The notes: generated by a model not told the origin, from the sequence alone. A stretch of DNA of 64,000 nucleotides from Cercis canadensis (GCA_003255065.1 QAOA01008758.1:77599-141598), one strand, 5' to 3'; positions 1 through 12,748 are shown, counted from the first letter of the stretch. Made by a program: numbers and translations.

Positions 1-2272
1 CTGCAACAGAAACCCAAGTGCATGGCAACACTGAGTTGACCCACCGAGTTACATATACCCCATTCCTTTATGCATGCAATGGTCTTTGGTCCTTCACTTT
101 TCATACTATTTTTTTCCTTCTTCCTCCCCTACCCTCATTGCTACAGGGAAGACAACAAAGTGTGTGGATAAGCTAGCCAACGAAGGTCATCTTTGTTTAA
201 GAGATGTTTTGAGAGAGGATTTTATGAGTTTGGCTCAAGAGAGAGCTGTTGTTTTTGTTAGTCTGGTTTTCTTTTTTTGAGCACCCCGTAGCTTACAATA
301 AAAAGAGTGAGAGAGAGATGAGAGATGAGGGTCGTTCTGTGAGAGAGGAGGGGAAGAGAGAGAGAGAGAGAAATGAGAGAGGAGGGGAAGAGAGAGGTTT
401 TGAGTTTATAATCCATGTGGCAACTTAAACTGCCATGCAAGCGGTTAACATGCCACACAAGCATTTAATGACGACACGTCAGCACTTCCGTCACCTGTTA
501 ACGGACTACACTAACGAAGGACTATTTTGTTATGGATGTCGCATCTTTGGAGGGCCAATTTTTTGTTTGTGTCTTTTAGGGACGATTTTGTCTAATCTCA
601 AATCTTTCGAGAACCAAAATGAAGGTTTACTCTAACTTAATTTATATAGACTAAATATGTTGATAAATGAGTGATTAACAATTAAAAAAAAAAAATTGTT
701 TTGTCATTGGCACCACATCAAATACGACTATTTTGATATAGCTAAAACCTTAGCCATATCATCATTAAACTGATAGAGTTATGACGGGAGTGACGACATA
801 TCCCAATTATAATTTTTTAATATTTAAAGAACCCCAATCAACAAAGAAAAAATTATAGGAACCTAATTGAAAATTAGATCAAATTGTAAGAACTTGTAGA
901 ATATTTTCTTGCCACATTAGATATCACATGATCAAAACGTTAGCCATGTCATCATTAAACTAATAAAGTTACAGGGATAAAGGCAAGAACCTAATTATAA
1001 ATTTTAAATATTTAAAGGACCCCAACGAAAACAAAACAATAGGTATTCAATTGGATTGGGACCAACAATATATTTTAACCTATATTTATTATGAGAAAAC
1101 CTAACATGTTTCATTGTTGTAGCCTATTGATCTATTGATTCTTTGAAAAACCTGGTAAACCAGGTTCAAACCCAGTTACGCTTGAATCTTGCCTCCTCAT
1201 CTTCTTTTCTTTTCTTTATGCAACATCTCTCCCTCCTTGCTCCCTCACAACCCAAAATCCGTAGATCCCCTCTCATGGCGTGCCTCTTCTCTCCACCCCT
1301 CTTTCTCAGCTTTTAAGGGTTGCAAGGTACCCGACGCCGATGGCTAGCAACGCTGGCCAAAATCCCTACGGCACCTTTTTCTCAACCTTTCAACTTTCAA
1401 GGTTGCAAATCTAGTGGAGATCCCAGTTGATGTTGCTGATCTTTAGGTATTGAAATTTGATCTTTGCTTGTTCTATTTGGGTATATGATCTGTGCCTATG
1501 TGGTATGAAAATATCAATACTCGTGTATTGCTTTTAAATAATAGCTGAAACTCCTTCCTTCCTCACATCTTGTTTCTATTTGGATTTTATGTTCATGTTG
1601 TTTGAGAACCGATGGAAACTGACTGAACCGAAGCCCCAAAAGTCAACATTTATGGTTAGGTTCGGTTCAGTTTTAGGATTCGAATAACAAAAATTGAATT
1701 CTCAACATGTCTGAACCAATGGTGGCGGTTTGGCTTGAAAAATGGGTGAAACTGAACCGAACCAATTACACAGGAATTGTTTTCAATCATTTTAATATAA
1801 TTTTTTTATGCTATTGCATATTACAACTACAACAATAAATCATTAAGTAACATGATTGTAATGGATATTGCAACTCCATTAATAGATAAAGAGAAAAATT
1901 AACTAGTTAAATATTGTTTTTAGAATAATAGTTAAATGTTAATATCCATATATAGGCTAAATTATACTTTGGGTCCATGAACTTTACACGTTTTTTTATT
2001 CACATCTTTGTACTTTCAATTGTTTTAATTGTAGCTTAACAATTTAAAATTTTTAATCAAGTCCATATCTTAATGGAGCCATTAAAAAGATAAACAGAAG
2101 TTGTTGACATGTGAAAAATATATTATTATCAATGTATTTGTGATGACATGGCAATGAGATATATTAAGGTGGAAAAATTATTAATAGGGTTAATAACTAT
2201 AGCCATCTAAGAAGAAAGTAAAAACAAAAATAAAATGTCTCTGCCCTTCCTCATTTTCACACACAACACTAA
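1..2272. other. Repeat-rich stretch without a recognised gene
   Basis: No host gene is visible. Near 150-280 (+) there is a short frame with CVDKLANEGHLCLRDVL, which resembles the C-terminal end of a LINE RNase H domain (CADxLAxxG type). It is too short to call firmly. A GA-rich low-complexity tract lies at about 305-400. Positions 1600-1760 contain repeated GAACCGA/TCGGTTC words, as in the ends of decayed DNA transposons. The rest is AT-rich sequence without long frames. Confidence 0.5.
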
Positions 2273-2740
2273 GGGTTTGTTTGAGAGTTTGAAGTAAGGG
2301 GAAAGAAAATGAGAGGAGAGGAAAAAGAGGGAAAGGAAGAGAAGGAAAATAGAGGGATTTTTCCTCTCATTTGTTTGGATGATTAAAATGAACAAAATGA
2401 GAGTAAAGAAAAGAAAAAGTCTTATTGTAAAATATTTTTACTAGTTTTACCCTTTATTATTAAACTAGACGTATTTAATATAAAATTAAATAATATAATA
2501 GACATATTTAATAAAATTAATAGACATATTTAAAAAAAAAAATAAAAGAGTATAATAGTCATTTTAACGCATTTCTTCTCTAAAACTCCAAATTGGAGGA
2601 ATACAATAATGAATCAAAAAAGGAGTGTGCGGATCAGTCTCCTCTCATTTTTTAAGATAAATCTTCCAAATAAGGGAAAGAAGAGCTTTATTCCTCTTTT
2701 CTCCTTTCCTTTCTCCTTCAAAATAACTCCCAAACAAACC
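2273..2740. mobile_element. MITE with terminal inverted repeats, PIF/Harbinger-like
   Basis: The left end GGGTTTGTTTGAGAGTTTGA pairs with the reverse complement of the right end (GGTTTGTTTGGGAGTTATTT). Both ends continue into purine-rich and pyrimidine-rich arms. The flanking triplets are TAA on the left and TTA on the right, so the 3-bp target duplication typical of the family is imperfect. There is no coding capacity. Confidence 0.5.
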
Positions 2741-3233
2741 TTATGACAAAAATAATCAAGCCCAATGCCAGCGAGCTCAACGGAAAATTTGATGAGTTTA
2801 AGAAAATCGAACCAAACCGCTCAAACAGCCAGAATTGAACCAAACAAGTGCTCTATTGGTTTGGTTTCTTTACCTTCAAAACCAATTGCCTCTGCCTCTT
2901 CAATTAACAGTTTTGGGGATTCCAAACCGTCGATGATATATGCTATATCATAAATTATAATATATTATCCTTCCCCCTATACTACGTTGTTTTGCCCCTC
3001 CCTCCTTTCCTTCTTTGATCAAATATGGCTAATGCTAATTGCTAAGTGAACCCTAACCCTCTCGGTCTTGGCCTCTCTGGCTCTCTCAGACTCAGTCTTG
3101 AACTCTCACCTCTCTTTGTCTCTGCCTCTCTCACTCACAGTCTCTCAAATTCCCAATCCTCATATCAACCAAGCAACCTCTCGATTTCAACTCCTCTCGC
3201 TCTCATCTAAATCAATGCCGGTGGCATGGTGGC
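2741..3233. other. Intergenic stretch, no gene recognised
   Basis: A 62-codon frame at 2765-2953 (+) and the start of a Ser/Leu-rich frame near 3068 are open, but neither resembles a known protein. The C/T-rich tract at 3050-3200 could be derived from a 5' UTR. The stretch ends in the left target duplication of the hAT element that follows. Confidence 0.35.
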
Positions 3234-3853
3234 TAGGGATGGCAATGGGGCGGGGCAAGCAGTCCCTGTCCCCATCCCCGGACCCATCCCCGGCGGGGAT
3301 TTTTCAGCATCCCCATCCCCGTCCCACTAAATCCCCATCTGCCCCATGCCCCGCCCCATTTACCCATACAACCATACTTTTTTTAAATATACACAATTTA
3401 CAAGTTTAATCTATCGATCACGATTTCTAATTAAAATTCAAGTTTAATCGAACAAAATAATATAAATAATGCTCAAATAACATCATCAAGAATTCAAGAT
3501 ATACTCAAGCAACAACAATAACATAAATAATATTCAAACAAAATTATAAAAATTATTCTTAAACAATTATAAAAGTCAATAAGAAATCATAATAAGTACA
3601 AAAGGCTCCAAGCAATTAAAATAAGTACAATTTATGAAGTTCTAATGTTGGTTGAAGTTGAACCACTCTCCATATTCTACAAAACCAACAAAAAAAAAAA
3701 GAAAAAAAATTTAGGTTTGGGGAAAATAGAACTCAAGGTCGAGGGACTGAAGGAGGAAGGGTCAGGTCAGTGTGTTGGTGATTTAGTGTGGGAAAACCTT
3801 AGGCCATAATGACGCCGTTTTATGAAGAAATTTTTTTTTAAAAATTTATGTAA

Positions 3854-3895
<42 letters not shown>

Positions 3896-4077
3896 TATAT
3901 ACAGTGCTGGGCGGGGCAGGGTGGGGCAGGGCTTCCCCATCCCCAGACCCGCCCCTATCAAATTACCCATAAAATTACTCATCTCCATCCCCATACCCAT
4001 TTTTCTGCCCCATACCCATACCCGAACGGGTAAAAAAACCGGGGCCCCATTGGGTCTGGGGCAAATTGCTATCCCTA
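3234..4077. mobile_element. Non-autonomous hAT element, 844 bp, with 8-bp target duplication
   Basis: The left terminus TAGGGATGGCAATGGGGC and the reverse complement of the right terminus, TAGGGATAGCAATTTGCC, form the imperfect inverted repeat typical of Ac/Tam3-type hAT elements. Both ends are flanked by a perfect 8-bp duplication, ATGGTGGC (3226-3233 and 4078-4085). The subterminal regions are rich in CCCCATCCCC words. The interior has an ATGACGCCGTTTT motif near 3809 and an (AT)n microsatellite near 3862-3890. No transposase is encoded. Confidence 0.85.
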
Positions 4078-4096
4078 ATGGTGGCTCTGAGGCTCT

Positions 4097-4332
4097 ATTG
4101 TGGATAGTTGGTGGTACGGTTTCAACTCATCTACTCTCTTAACTCTTAAAGTATTTTCTAGTTTGTCTCTATTGTGTATAGTTGGTGGTGCGGTCTCAAC
4201 TCATCTACTCTCTTAACTCTACTCTCTTAACTCTTAAAGTATTTTCTAGTTTGTCTCTATTGTGTATAGTTGGTGGTGCGGTCTCAACTCATCTACTCTC
4301 TTAACTCTTAAAGTATTGTCTAGTTTGTCTTT
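4097..4332. repeat. Three-copy tandem repeat, 74-bp unit
   Basis: The units run 4097-4170, 4171-4258 and 4259-4332 and each begins ATTGTG(G/T)ATAGTTGGTGGT. The middle unit is 88 bp long because ACTCTCTTAACTCT is duplicated inside it. The array lies just right of the hAT element. Confidence 0.85.
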
Positions 4333-4485
4333 GGTCTCTGCTCTCTTAAGCAACCAAATGCTTAATTTGCATAAATAACAGATTTTGTCGAGAATAGTTT
4401 GGAGTTTAGTGTAATTCAATGAGTCACTAGAATTGAGTTTGGAGTTTATTGATTTTGTTTCTCAATTTCCAAAATTTGCTGTCCT

Positions 4486-5345
4486 ATGGCTAGAGAACAA
4501 CATCCAATCCATCCTCTTGGAACCCAAACTACGGGCCCTATAACACATGTGGGAAGCGCTCCTACTCTAGACAACAATGTGGTGCAATTGGACAGCCGCC
4601 CAGAGCAAAGAGCTGAGGTAAATCTAGAAAGAAAACCCTCTAGACCTCTTTCAATTGTTTGGTCTCATTTTACAAAGAATAAGGATACTAATAGAGCATT
4701 ACGTGGAAAGTCTTAGTTCTAACAATGGGACTTCAATCATGAAAATTCACTTAGAATCTTGTTTCAAAAAATCCACATTGAAAAGTTGTTCAGAATTAAA
4801 AGGTTTAGTTTTGATATTAAACCGGAAGGTGAGGGGAATGATAAGACAATGAATTGTCTGATTTAATGTAGATTGACACTTGCTCAGATGATAATTGATG
4901 AGTTGTTATTTAAATTTGTGAAGAATGAAGGTTTTAGAGCCTTCATATGTGTAGCAGCCAATCTTCCAAGTTCCTTCAAGAGTAACTACTGCTAAAGATT
5001 GCATGAAACTAGTTTTGAATGAGAAAGCAAACCTGAAAGATTGTTTATCTTCTAGCTCTCAAATGGTATGTCTTACCACTGACACTTGAACTTCTATTCA
5101 AAACTTGAATTACATGTGTGTGACTGCGCGTTACATTAAGAATGATTAAGAATTGATTAAGAAGATAGTAACATTGCTGACCATAAGAGGGAAACAATAT
5201 AGAAAGCTTTAGAGAAAACCATTAAGGACTAGGGCATTTCTAAGGTTTGCACTATAACCATAGACATTGCTCCACTAAAGTAGGTCTTCTTTAGTAACTT
5301 GGCAATATCTGTGATGAAATAGCACAAAGAGGACAATCAATATAA
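4486..5345 (+). pseudogene. Decayed hAT-family transposase (BED finger and catalytic-region fragments)
   Basis: Fragments in several frames follow the order of a plant hAT transposase of the RICESLEEPER/DAYSLEEPER kind. The first is SIVWSHFTKNKD with SSNNGTSIMKIHLESC near 4640-4770, a BED zinc-finger region. Then come FQVPSRVTTAKDCMKLVLNE near 4965-5025 and CLTTDT-TSIQNLNYMCVTA near 5070-5125. The last piece, near 5220-5280, resembles the VFTITVDNAS block. Stops and frameshifts interrupt it, including a stop where the conserved W of TDTWTS should be. It is a dead relic and may be unrelated to the hAT element just upstream. Confidence 0.7.
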
Positions 5346-5809
5346 GATAAATATCTTCAAAACTAAGATTAAAATATCAAATTTGAAACTTCAATAAATT
5401 ACACATTTAGCACCTAATTTAATTAAACCAAAGGAAAAAGAAAATAAACAAGTGAAAAAAAAAGAATAAAAAAGACTTCAACAGAAGACAACATATAAAT
5501 TATATTTGCTAGTTGTTACAGTGACATATATACTACTCAACCAAATTGGAATATGGGAGTATTAAGAATAAGACCAAAAACAGAATAAAGGACAATACTT
5601 TAAGATAGAGGTTTCATGCTAGCCAAGGCATGATGCTTCAACGGAGTCATGGCAATGCATATAGACATACATATCTATCATCTTATGAACCAACCAACAT
5701 AGACAAGTCTCATGCACTTAAAATGTCATTTGGATTGTATGCAATAGGTAAGAGAATGAAATCTAGTATTAGGTGAGATACAAAGAATTATAACACTAGG
5801 ACATGCTAA
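5346..5809. other. AT-rich stretch without a recognised gene
   Basis: I see no long frame, tRNA-like fold or terminal repeat. It separates the hAT transposase relic from the next transposon. Confidence 0.4.
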
Positions 5810-6994
5810 GGCTTTGTTTGGGTAAACGGCTTATTTAAGCCCTTATGTAAGAAAGGCTTGTGTAACAACAATAAGTTCTTTTTAAATTAAGTTATTTTGT
5901 GTTTGGATGCATAATTTGATAAGTGCTTTTATGGTTAATATTAGTGTTTGGATATATAACTATAAGTGTTTTATACATGCAAATTACCAAAAAGGACCTT
6001 TATACATGTTAGATTATGTAGAGGAAATTTAGAAGTAAATTTTCAATCACAATCAACCAGAATCAAATGTGTGCATAATGTATTCCACTTAAGTGAATAT
6101 TGTAGAGCAGAATCAAAAATCAAGGGGAAGGAATGGCTTCCAATTAGAATAGATGTAGAAATCTGATTCCAAACATCTGAAAATTCGAGGTCAATCAAAA
6201 CGGTGTAGCGGATAGCAAACGAACAACTAAACTGAAGATCAACCAGCAAACAAGAAAAATGAAAGAATCAGTGATGGAAATCACTTTAATTGCATCCTTC
6301 TGTCAACCAATTGACAAGTGCTGATTTTGCTGAGTGATGAAGCAGATGAGCTGGGATGTTAATTGAGATTGACTCAAGGAAAACTAGGGAAAGAGAGAGA
6401 TGGAAGGAGAGAGAAAATTTCCCACACTTGAATCGCCATTGGAGAGAATGAAAGTTGAAAATTGAGCTTTAGGTGGTAGTGGCTATATCTAAAGACTTCC
6501 ATGGATATGCAAAATTTTCAGCAGATTCTCAAAAATAGGATTCAATAATCAGTTTATCTTCCTATCCCTTTCCACCTCTGTCAGTGTTTCTTCTCTCTTT
6601 GTAATCTCAGTCTCTCTATCTCACTCTTTTTCGGTATGGTTAATGATGGTTGATGGTGAAGTCGTGGAGAGATGACTCCGCCATGGTAGAGTAGAGAAAC
6701 AAGACAGTTGGGTCTTTTGAATTTGCCATGCATGGGCAAGGGCTGAAATTCTTAATTTTTGTTAGGGTTATTTTTGACTAGAAATATCATAGAAACAACT
6801 ACTGTATAAGCTTTTGCAGCCACTTATTTTGACAAGCTACATTTTTTAACCCCTAAAAATAAGCTCAAAATAGCTTATTTTATGCCATAAGCTGAAGTTA
6901 TAAGTTAATGCAAACACTTATTAAATCTATATGTAAACACTTATAATAGTAGAGAAGCTCTAATAAGTCATAAGCTATGCTATCCAGATGGGCT
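5810..6994. mobile_element. PIF/Harbinger-like element with imperfect TIR
   Basis: The left end GGCTTTGTTTGGGTAAACGG and the right end (reverse complement AGCCCATCTGGATAGCATAG) both run into GCTTAT-rich arms. The flanks are TAA (5807-5809) and TAA (6995-6997), matching the 3-bp TAA/TTA duplication of PIF/Harbinger. The 1.2-kb interior has no transposase frame. The terminal repeat is weak, so the family call is tentative. Confidence 0.5.
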
Positions 6995-7087
6995 TAAAAG
7001 TACAATATATCAAATTTTCCCCAATAAGTTGCTTACCATTTCGATCAATGAGAGCTCCAAACCCAGTTGGATAGCCAAATATCTTAA

Positions 7088-7638
7088 CACTACAACAAAT
7101 TTCCAAGATTCCAACGGAACTTTTCAGTTAAAATTTTACAAAATTCAGTTGGAATTTTGGATTCCAACGGAATCCGTGTCGTTAGAAAATAACCCGTTAG
7201 AATTGCATAATTCCAATAGAAAATTATTCCAACAGAAATTCCAACGAAATTTTACTGTTAGAATTCCTTTTTTTAAAAAAAAATTCAACGAAAAATTCCA
7301 ACGGAATTTTACCGTTGGAATTTTTAAAATATTTTTTAATTTTTTTTAAAATTCAATTTTTTTTTAAATTCAATTTTTTTTTTTTTTTTGGGTTCTAAAT
7401 TCCAACAGCATGGAATTACTGTTAAAAATTCTGAATTTTTTTTTTTGAAGTAAATTTCTAGATAATATTTCTTAAAAATCAAAACATACCATCTACAAAT
7501 ATCTTTTTCATGAAATAATTTCTATAACACAAATATCCAATTCATTAAATTTCAAATAATTACATTAAATTTATTTCTAATTGTTCAAAAGATTAGAGGA
7601 AGTAGAACATAAGCAGCTCCAATGATGTTATATCCCAT
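7088..7638. mobile_element. CACTA (En/Spm-like) element end, running into the gap
   Basis: The terminus CACTACAACAAATTTCCAAG is of the CACTA class. It is followed by many direct and inverted copies of a subterminal motif, TTCCAACGGAATTT/CCGTTGGAAT, as expected for binding sites of an En/Spm transposase. The element continues into the 7639-8170 gap, so the other end and any coding region are not visible. Confidence 0.75.
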
Positions 7639-8170
7639 NNNNNNNNNNNNNNNNNNNNNNNNNNNNNNNNNNNNNNNNNNNNNNNNNNNNNNNNNNNNNN
7701 NNNNNNNNNNNNNNNNNNNNNNNNNNNNNNNNNNNNNNNNNNNNNNNNNNNNNNNNNNNNNNNNNNNNNNNNNNNNNNNNNNNNNNNNNNNNNNNNNNNN
7801 NNNNNNNNNNNNNNNNNNNNNNNNNNNNNNNNNNNNNNNNNNNNNNNNNNNNNNNNNNNNNNNNNNNNNNNNNNNNNNNNNNNNNNNNNNNNNNNNNNNN
7901 NNNNNNNNNNNNNNNNNNNNNNNNNNNNNNNNNNNNNNNNNNNNNNNNNNNNNNNNNNNNNNNNNNNNNNNNNNNNNNNNNNNNNNNNNNNNNNNNNNNN
8001 NNNNNNNNNNNNNNNNNNNNNNNNNNNNNNNNNNNNNNNNNNNNNNNNNNNNNNNNNNNNNNNNNNNNNNNNNNNNNNNNNNNNNNNNNNNNNNNNNNNN
8101 NNNNNNNNNNNNNNNNNNNNNNNNNNNNNNNNNNNNNNNNNNNNNNNNNNNNNNNNNNNNNNNNNNNNNN
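7639..8170. other. Assembly gap (N)
   Basis: A run of N. By comparison with unit 2 it should hide the end of exon 4, exon 5 and the 3' flank of the first MSL copy, plus the rest of the CACTA element. The content must exceed about 0.6 kb, so the gap length is probably nominal. Confidence 0.95.
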
Positions 8171-11100
8171 TTGTTTCATAAGTGCAATCTTTTCAGCAGG
8201 GGTAGATATATGTATGCTGAAGTCAATAGCATCTCCCATGTCAGGACTCCGGTAGTAATTATTAATGCCCTTAGTAGCAAGAACATTGTTAGGGTATATA
8301 ACCTTCTGATTGTCATATCTCAAGAATACGGTTGTCAATATGTTCATTTCTTCTACAACCACCTGAAATTAATTAGCAAAAGGAAAAATTAGGCAATGTC
8401 TAAATAAAAACAGAATCTGTAAACACATAAAGAGCACAACATTACCTCGACCCCATCAATTTGACACCTATCTCCCACATCAAATGGGTGCATGACAAAC
8501 AGGAAAATGATTGCTTCAAATATAGTCTTGCAGGTATTTCCAAATATAAATGCCACCACCACAAGCTGTGAACTCACAAAGAGAAGAAATTTGGTGGTGG
8601 CAATTCCCATTATTGAGAGCACAACAACCAGTAGAATAATGGCGACTACAAAAGTGAGCATTCGATGAAGTTTATTCACTGCCGATTTGGTATCATTCAA
8701 TGTCAAAGCAAGTGCTCTCCTCTCTCTGAAAGCATTGACCTGAGTTATTAAAATGCATGACATTAGTTTGCATTGGGTTTTGAATGCACTTGTGTGCCCT
8801 TGGGTGGGAAGATGAGGAAAAATTCTCTTATCAACATCTGAACTAGAGAAGTTCTATAAGCACCACTGACACAGATTCCCATTATAATCCCTTCTAACTC
8901 AGCTTTGGTAATATACTAATATAATACCTCATGTCAAAGTTTATAAGTAAATATTGTCAAAATTATATTAAGAATGCGATAAAAACATAAAGAAAGCGTT
9001 GTCAAATTTAGCTTCTTGCAAGTAAATGATCCAAGAACCAAACAAAAAAGAATGCATGTCGGCAAGCACCATATTTAGCGACAACAGGATATAAAAGCCA
9101 CCCAGTCCTTCAAACTTAGCTTAATATGTTGCTTAGTACTAACCACCCAGTTCTTCATGGCAGATTTGCTGATTTTCTCTGACTCAGATGCTCCTTCAAA
9201 GAGATTCATGGTTTTTAGAGCTTCATCTTCTCTCAAAAAACGCTTCAAGTCCTCCAGGTATATGTGCCTGTAAAAAAGAAAACAGTAAACTAAATTAGTG
9301 AATGAAGATAGCTCAGAAATAAAGGATTCATAAACCATGGCAACTACTAGTTATTCAATTCAATAGTAATTCATATAAAATCATGTGATATTGAAGGCTG
9401 AACCTCTTCTTTATTGACCATCCCTTACTCTAGGACGTTTGGTAGACGAATTCTTTTTTCGTTTCTAAGAATTATGTTTCCTAGGAATAATGATTCACAT
9501 GAATATTATAAATGTGTTTGGTTGACCATAAATATTTATGGGAATATTAGATAATATTTTCTGTAAATCTTTTATTCTCACATTTGATTCTAATATAATT
9601 TTTCTTGGAATCTTAGTATTTTTTTTCAAAAATATCCCTATCTATTTTAAATAAAAAAAATTACTTTCTATAATTAATAAATATTTATTTTTAAAAAATT
9701 TGTATTTTTGTTAAAAAAAAAAATTATGCATTATGCCATAAAATATGGGCCAGTAGTCATAATGGGCCAGAAAATATGGGCATCTACAATTACTAACTTG
9801 TGCAAGTCTTTTCCCAGCATTGCCTTTTCTCAAAGTTTTCTTTTGTTCAGTAATATCTTGTCTGATTTCTGGAGTTGTTGTTGCAGTTTGGGCTCTAATG
9901 GTTCCACACTTACGTTTCATTTCTGAAATGCCAGCAAATGAAGCCTTTTGACTGGATAAACAGGCACACGATACGAGTTTGCTTTGTAAACAAGTTAAGT
10001 TATTGAAGATGCCAAAAAGTCACGTTTATGTAACTTATCAATTTCAATAGAAGATGGCGAACCCAGTATACTTGGAATGTAGAATAGTGAAACGTAATGG
10101 AAGGAAAAAAGAAAAAGAAAAAGAAATTGATTTCAATTTCTACCCAGTATATATAGACGATACATTTCTTTGACGCTTTATAATTTTAATTTTTTTATAC
10201 TTTCTATTTAATTTTGTCTTATGTATTCTTTTTTTAATTAATTTGTTTTAATTTTGACATTATTACAATTATATCATTAATGAACGATATATCTATTTTT
10301 TTACATCTATAAAAAAAATTTATGGTTATGGAAATCCAAGATTCTCAGCCCCTCTTATGAGAAAGTTTTGGTGAAAAATTTGTCTCAAAATCGTTCTCAC
10401 AAATTTACTTTCTTGGGAATGTTTTAATTTTTAAAGAAGAAGAAGAAGGTTCCATGTTATCGACTCTGTATATCAGAGACACAGATTGCAAAGTCATAAA
10501 AAAGATCATGGTGAAAACTTAAACAAGTTATTAAAATCTTAGTTTATAAGGATTAATGAATAACCTGGACCCCCGACTAGCAACATTGTGAAATATTTTC
10601 TTTGCTGCTGCTTTAGCCTCATTTTCACTTCTAATCTGTGTGGTTTGTTCATCTTCATTGGCGGTATCAAGTATCTGCTGCTCCAGTGTAGAAAGAGCTC
10701 CATGACGGACCATATTCATTAACCTTTTCATATTCCAGGCAGAGACATTTTTCGGGTTCAGCTTATGCAAGTGATCAATAGTTATTCCATCCTTTGCCTT
10801 ATCGGAAAGTGGGCCAGAAGACTTTCCACTTTTGAGCCTGAGTCTTTTCTGGAGCATTCTGCTCTTCGTCACTCTTTTGCTCTGGACTGTAGAGAAGGCA
10901 GTTGCGTTATGGTCAGGAGGGGGTATATTAACCCCAGCATTCTGCAACTTCTGAACCTCATTAACAAGCCTTTCCTCCTCTTCCCCTGACTTTTGGATTT
11001 CTATCAATGGTGCACCCGAGAGTGTTTCAATCACATATTGATTAAAAAGTGACTCCTGAATCCTATCAAAGTAGGTGCGTACAAGGAAAGAAGAAGCCAG

Positions 11101-11649
11101 CACCTTAACCACGAGAGTTTTCACCAACCATACCAAAGTACCCACCAAGAAACAGACCAAGATCTTGGTGACATTTTCAAGGAAATGACTTTTAGTCTCC
11201 CTCTGAACTCTCTTATCAAATAATATATGCCAAGCAATCAAAACAAAACCCAACCATAGACAATTTTGAACTGCCTTCCTGACACCATACACAAAATAGA
11301 GTACTCTCTTCCGCAAAAGGAAATTCCTTTCAATAAAGAATACCACTATCCGGATTACCCAATCAGAAACTAAGCGCCCACAAATTAGAACCAGAACCAT
11401 CACCTCCCATTTCCATAACTTGAGCTTCCAGAGACTCTTATTCCTCAAATAGGGAATACAAAGCGAGCATATTAAAGCACCAACTATCAAAACCAAACTC
11501 AACCACTCAAGAAAAACCCATACGCTAAAGTGCCTCTTTTTGAACTCATCGGGTAGATCGTCTTCCAAAAATGGATCATCTTCACCATCATCCCCTTCCT
11601 TCCCCAGCATCCCCGAGAATATTTGACCCGACTAGACCTCCGGTCCTGT
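8171..11649 (-). pseudogene. MSL copy 1: 5'-truncated MscS-like channel gene, exon 5 lost in gap
   Basis: Homologous to the complete gene at 56382-60662. Segments on the minus strand: partial exon 1 10565-11610, counted from the first in-frame ATG (homology runs to about 11649); exon 2 9144-9267; exon 3 8446-8739; exon 4 8362 down to the gap at 8170. Splice sites and frame are kept. The encoded part covers four transmembrane helices from exon 1, then the pore helix region and the MscS motif HPFDVGDRCQIDGVE. Missing are the first 287 residues of the full protein and the natural promoter. A 13-bp deletion just upstream of the ATG puts a TAG in frame. Exon 5 cannot be seen. It is called a pseudogene because both ends are broken, although all visible exons are open. 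Confidence 0.85.
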
Positions 11650-11721
11650 TCAGGTGACTTGCTTGAATTACTTCAAATGATTATGATTGTTCCATTTTCT
11701 AAATATACGATAGAAACTAGA

Positions 11722-12544
11722 GAGTCATTCCTCTGAATATTGTGCATTTGCAAAATATTAACACATCTACAACACATTTCAAACAAAATATTGGCAATTT
11801 TTTTTTTTTTTCCTGTAGAGTGTGGGAGTCACATTTTGAAGGAAGCACATATGAAGTGCCGCACTACCATAGTGCGGCACTCCACATGTTTGATAAGTAA
11901 AACACGTCTGATGGTAACATTTTTATGAAAAATTCCACTTTCCAGAAAAGTAGTTCATGAAGCTGTGATTGATATATTTCAAGTACTGAGCTACAGGTGT
12001 GCCTAGATTCTGTCATTTTAGTTGGTTGTTTCTCATGCTGTGATTAATGTAAAGCAGGCTAAGATGGAAGGTATCCTTATGTTTTGATGGCTAGTTAACC
12101 TGACTTAGACTGGCTATAGCATAATTTTCATTGTTTACAACTTCCCATTTCTTGGCGTGTCCTCTGCACACTTGATTTTTAGCTTGGCTGTGGTTAAGAA
12201 TTATGCAGTTACTTCATCAAAATAAGAATGAGCTCTAGCTTTGTTGTCTATTTGTCAAACTCAATATAATTATCATGCTGCACGTTACAATCTGTATCAT
12301 GTAGAAAATAGCTTCAAGAGAGGGTTTTGGCCACTAGATTGGTTCTAGTACTCTGCTTTCTTGAGACCTTCTGCGCTTTAGGGTGATTATGGAAGTTGCC
12401 TCCAGAGTCTAAATTTTTGTGGTGCAGCTGGTGTTCTTGGGATCTGGGAATCACAATCCAAAGATTAGCATAATTTTGGGAGGTGGGAACATGCTCCACA
12501 TGTGCCCCCTCATAATGCGACTCCACTTTACAAAATGTAAAAAN

Positions 12545-12599
<55 letters not shown>

Positions 12600-12679
12600 C
12601 CATAATAATGAAAATTGTTTGAAATGTGTCGTAGATGTGTCAATATTTTACAAATGCACAATATTTAAAGGAATGACTC
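11722..12679. mobile_element. Mutator-like element (unit 1 copy), long TIR, 9-10 bp target duplication
   Basis: About 65 bp at each end are inverted repeats. The left end begins GAGTCATTCCTCTGAATATT, and the reverse complement of the right end begins GAGTCATTCCTTTAAATATT. The flanks are AGAAACTAGA (11712-11721) and AGAAAGTAGA (12680-12689). The same site without the element is seen at about 42671-42690. The interior holds smaller inverted blocks (GTGGAGTGCC/ACTCCACATG type) but no transposase. An N inside an A-run near 12544 marks poor assembly. Confidence 0.85.
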
Positions 12680-12748
12680 AGAAAGTAGATGTCATTAAGG
12701 CTGGCAAAGGCAAAGAATTTGATGATACTAGTCTTTTAAGTCATTATT

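Noticed and set aside
7622..8392. Long open frames on both strands across the N gap
   Set aside because: They are open only because N was read as any residue. The real part is exon 4 of MSL copy 1 on the minus strand and its shadow on the plus strand.
10531..10564. C-terminal extension LFINPYKLR shared by MSL copies
   Set aside because: These residues are read-through into intron 1. A consensus donor (CAG|GTTATT) precedes them and the next exon restores the family sequence.
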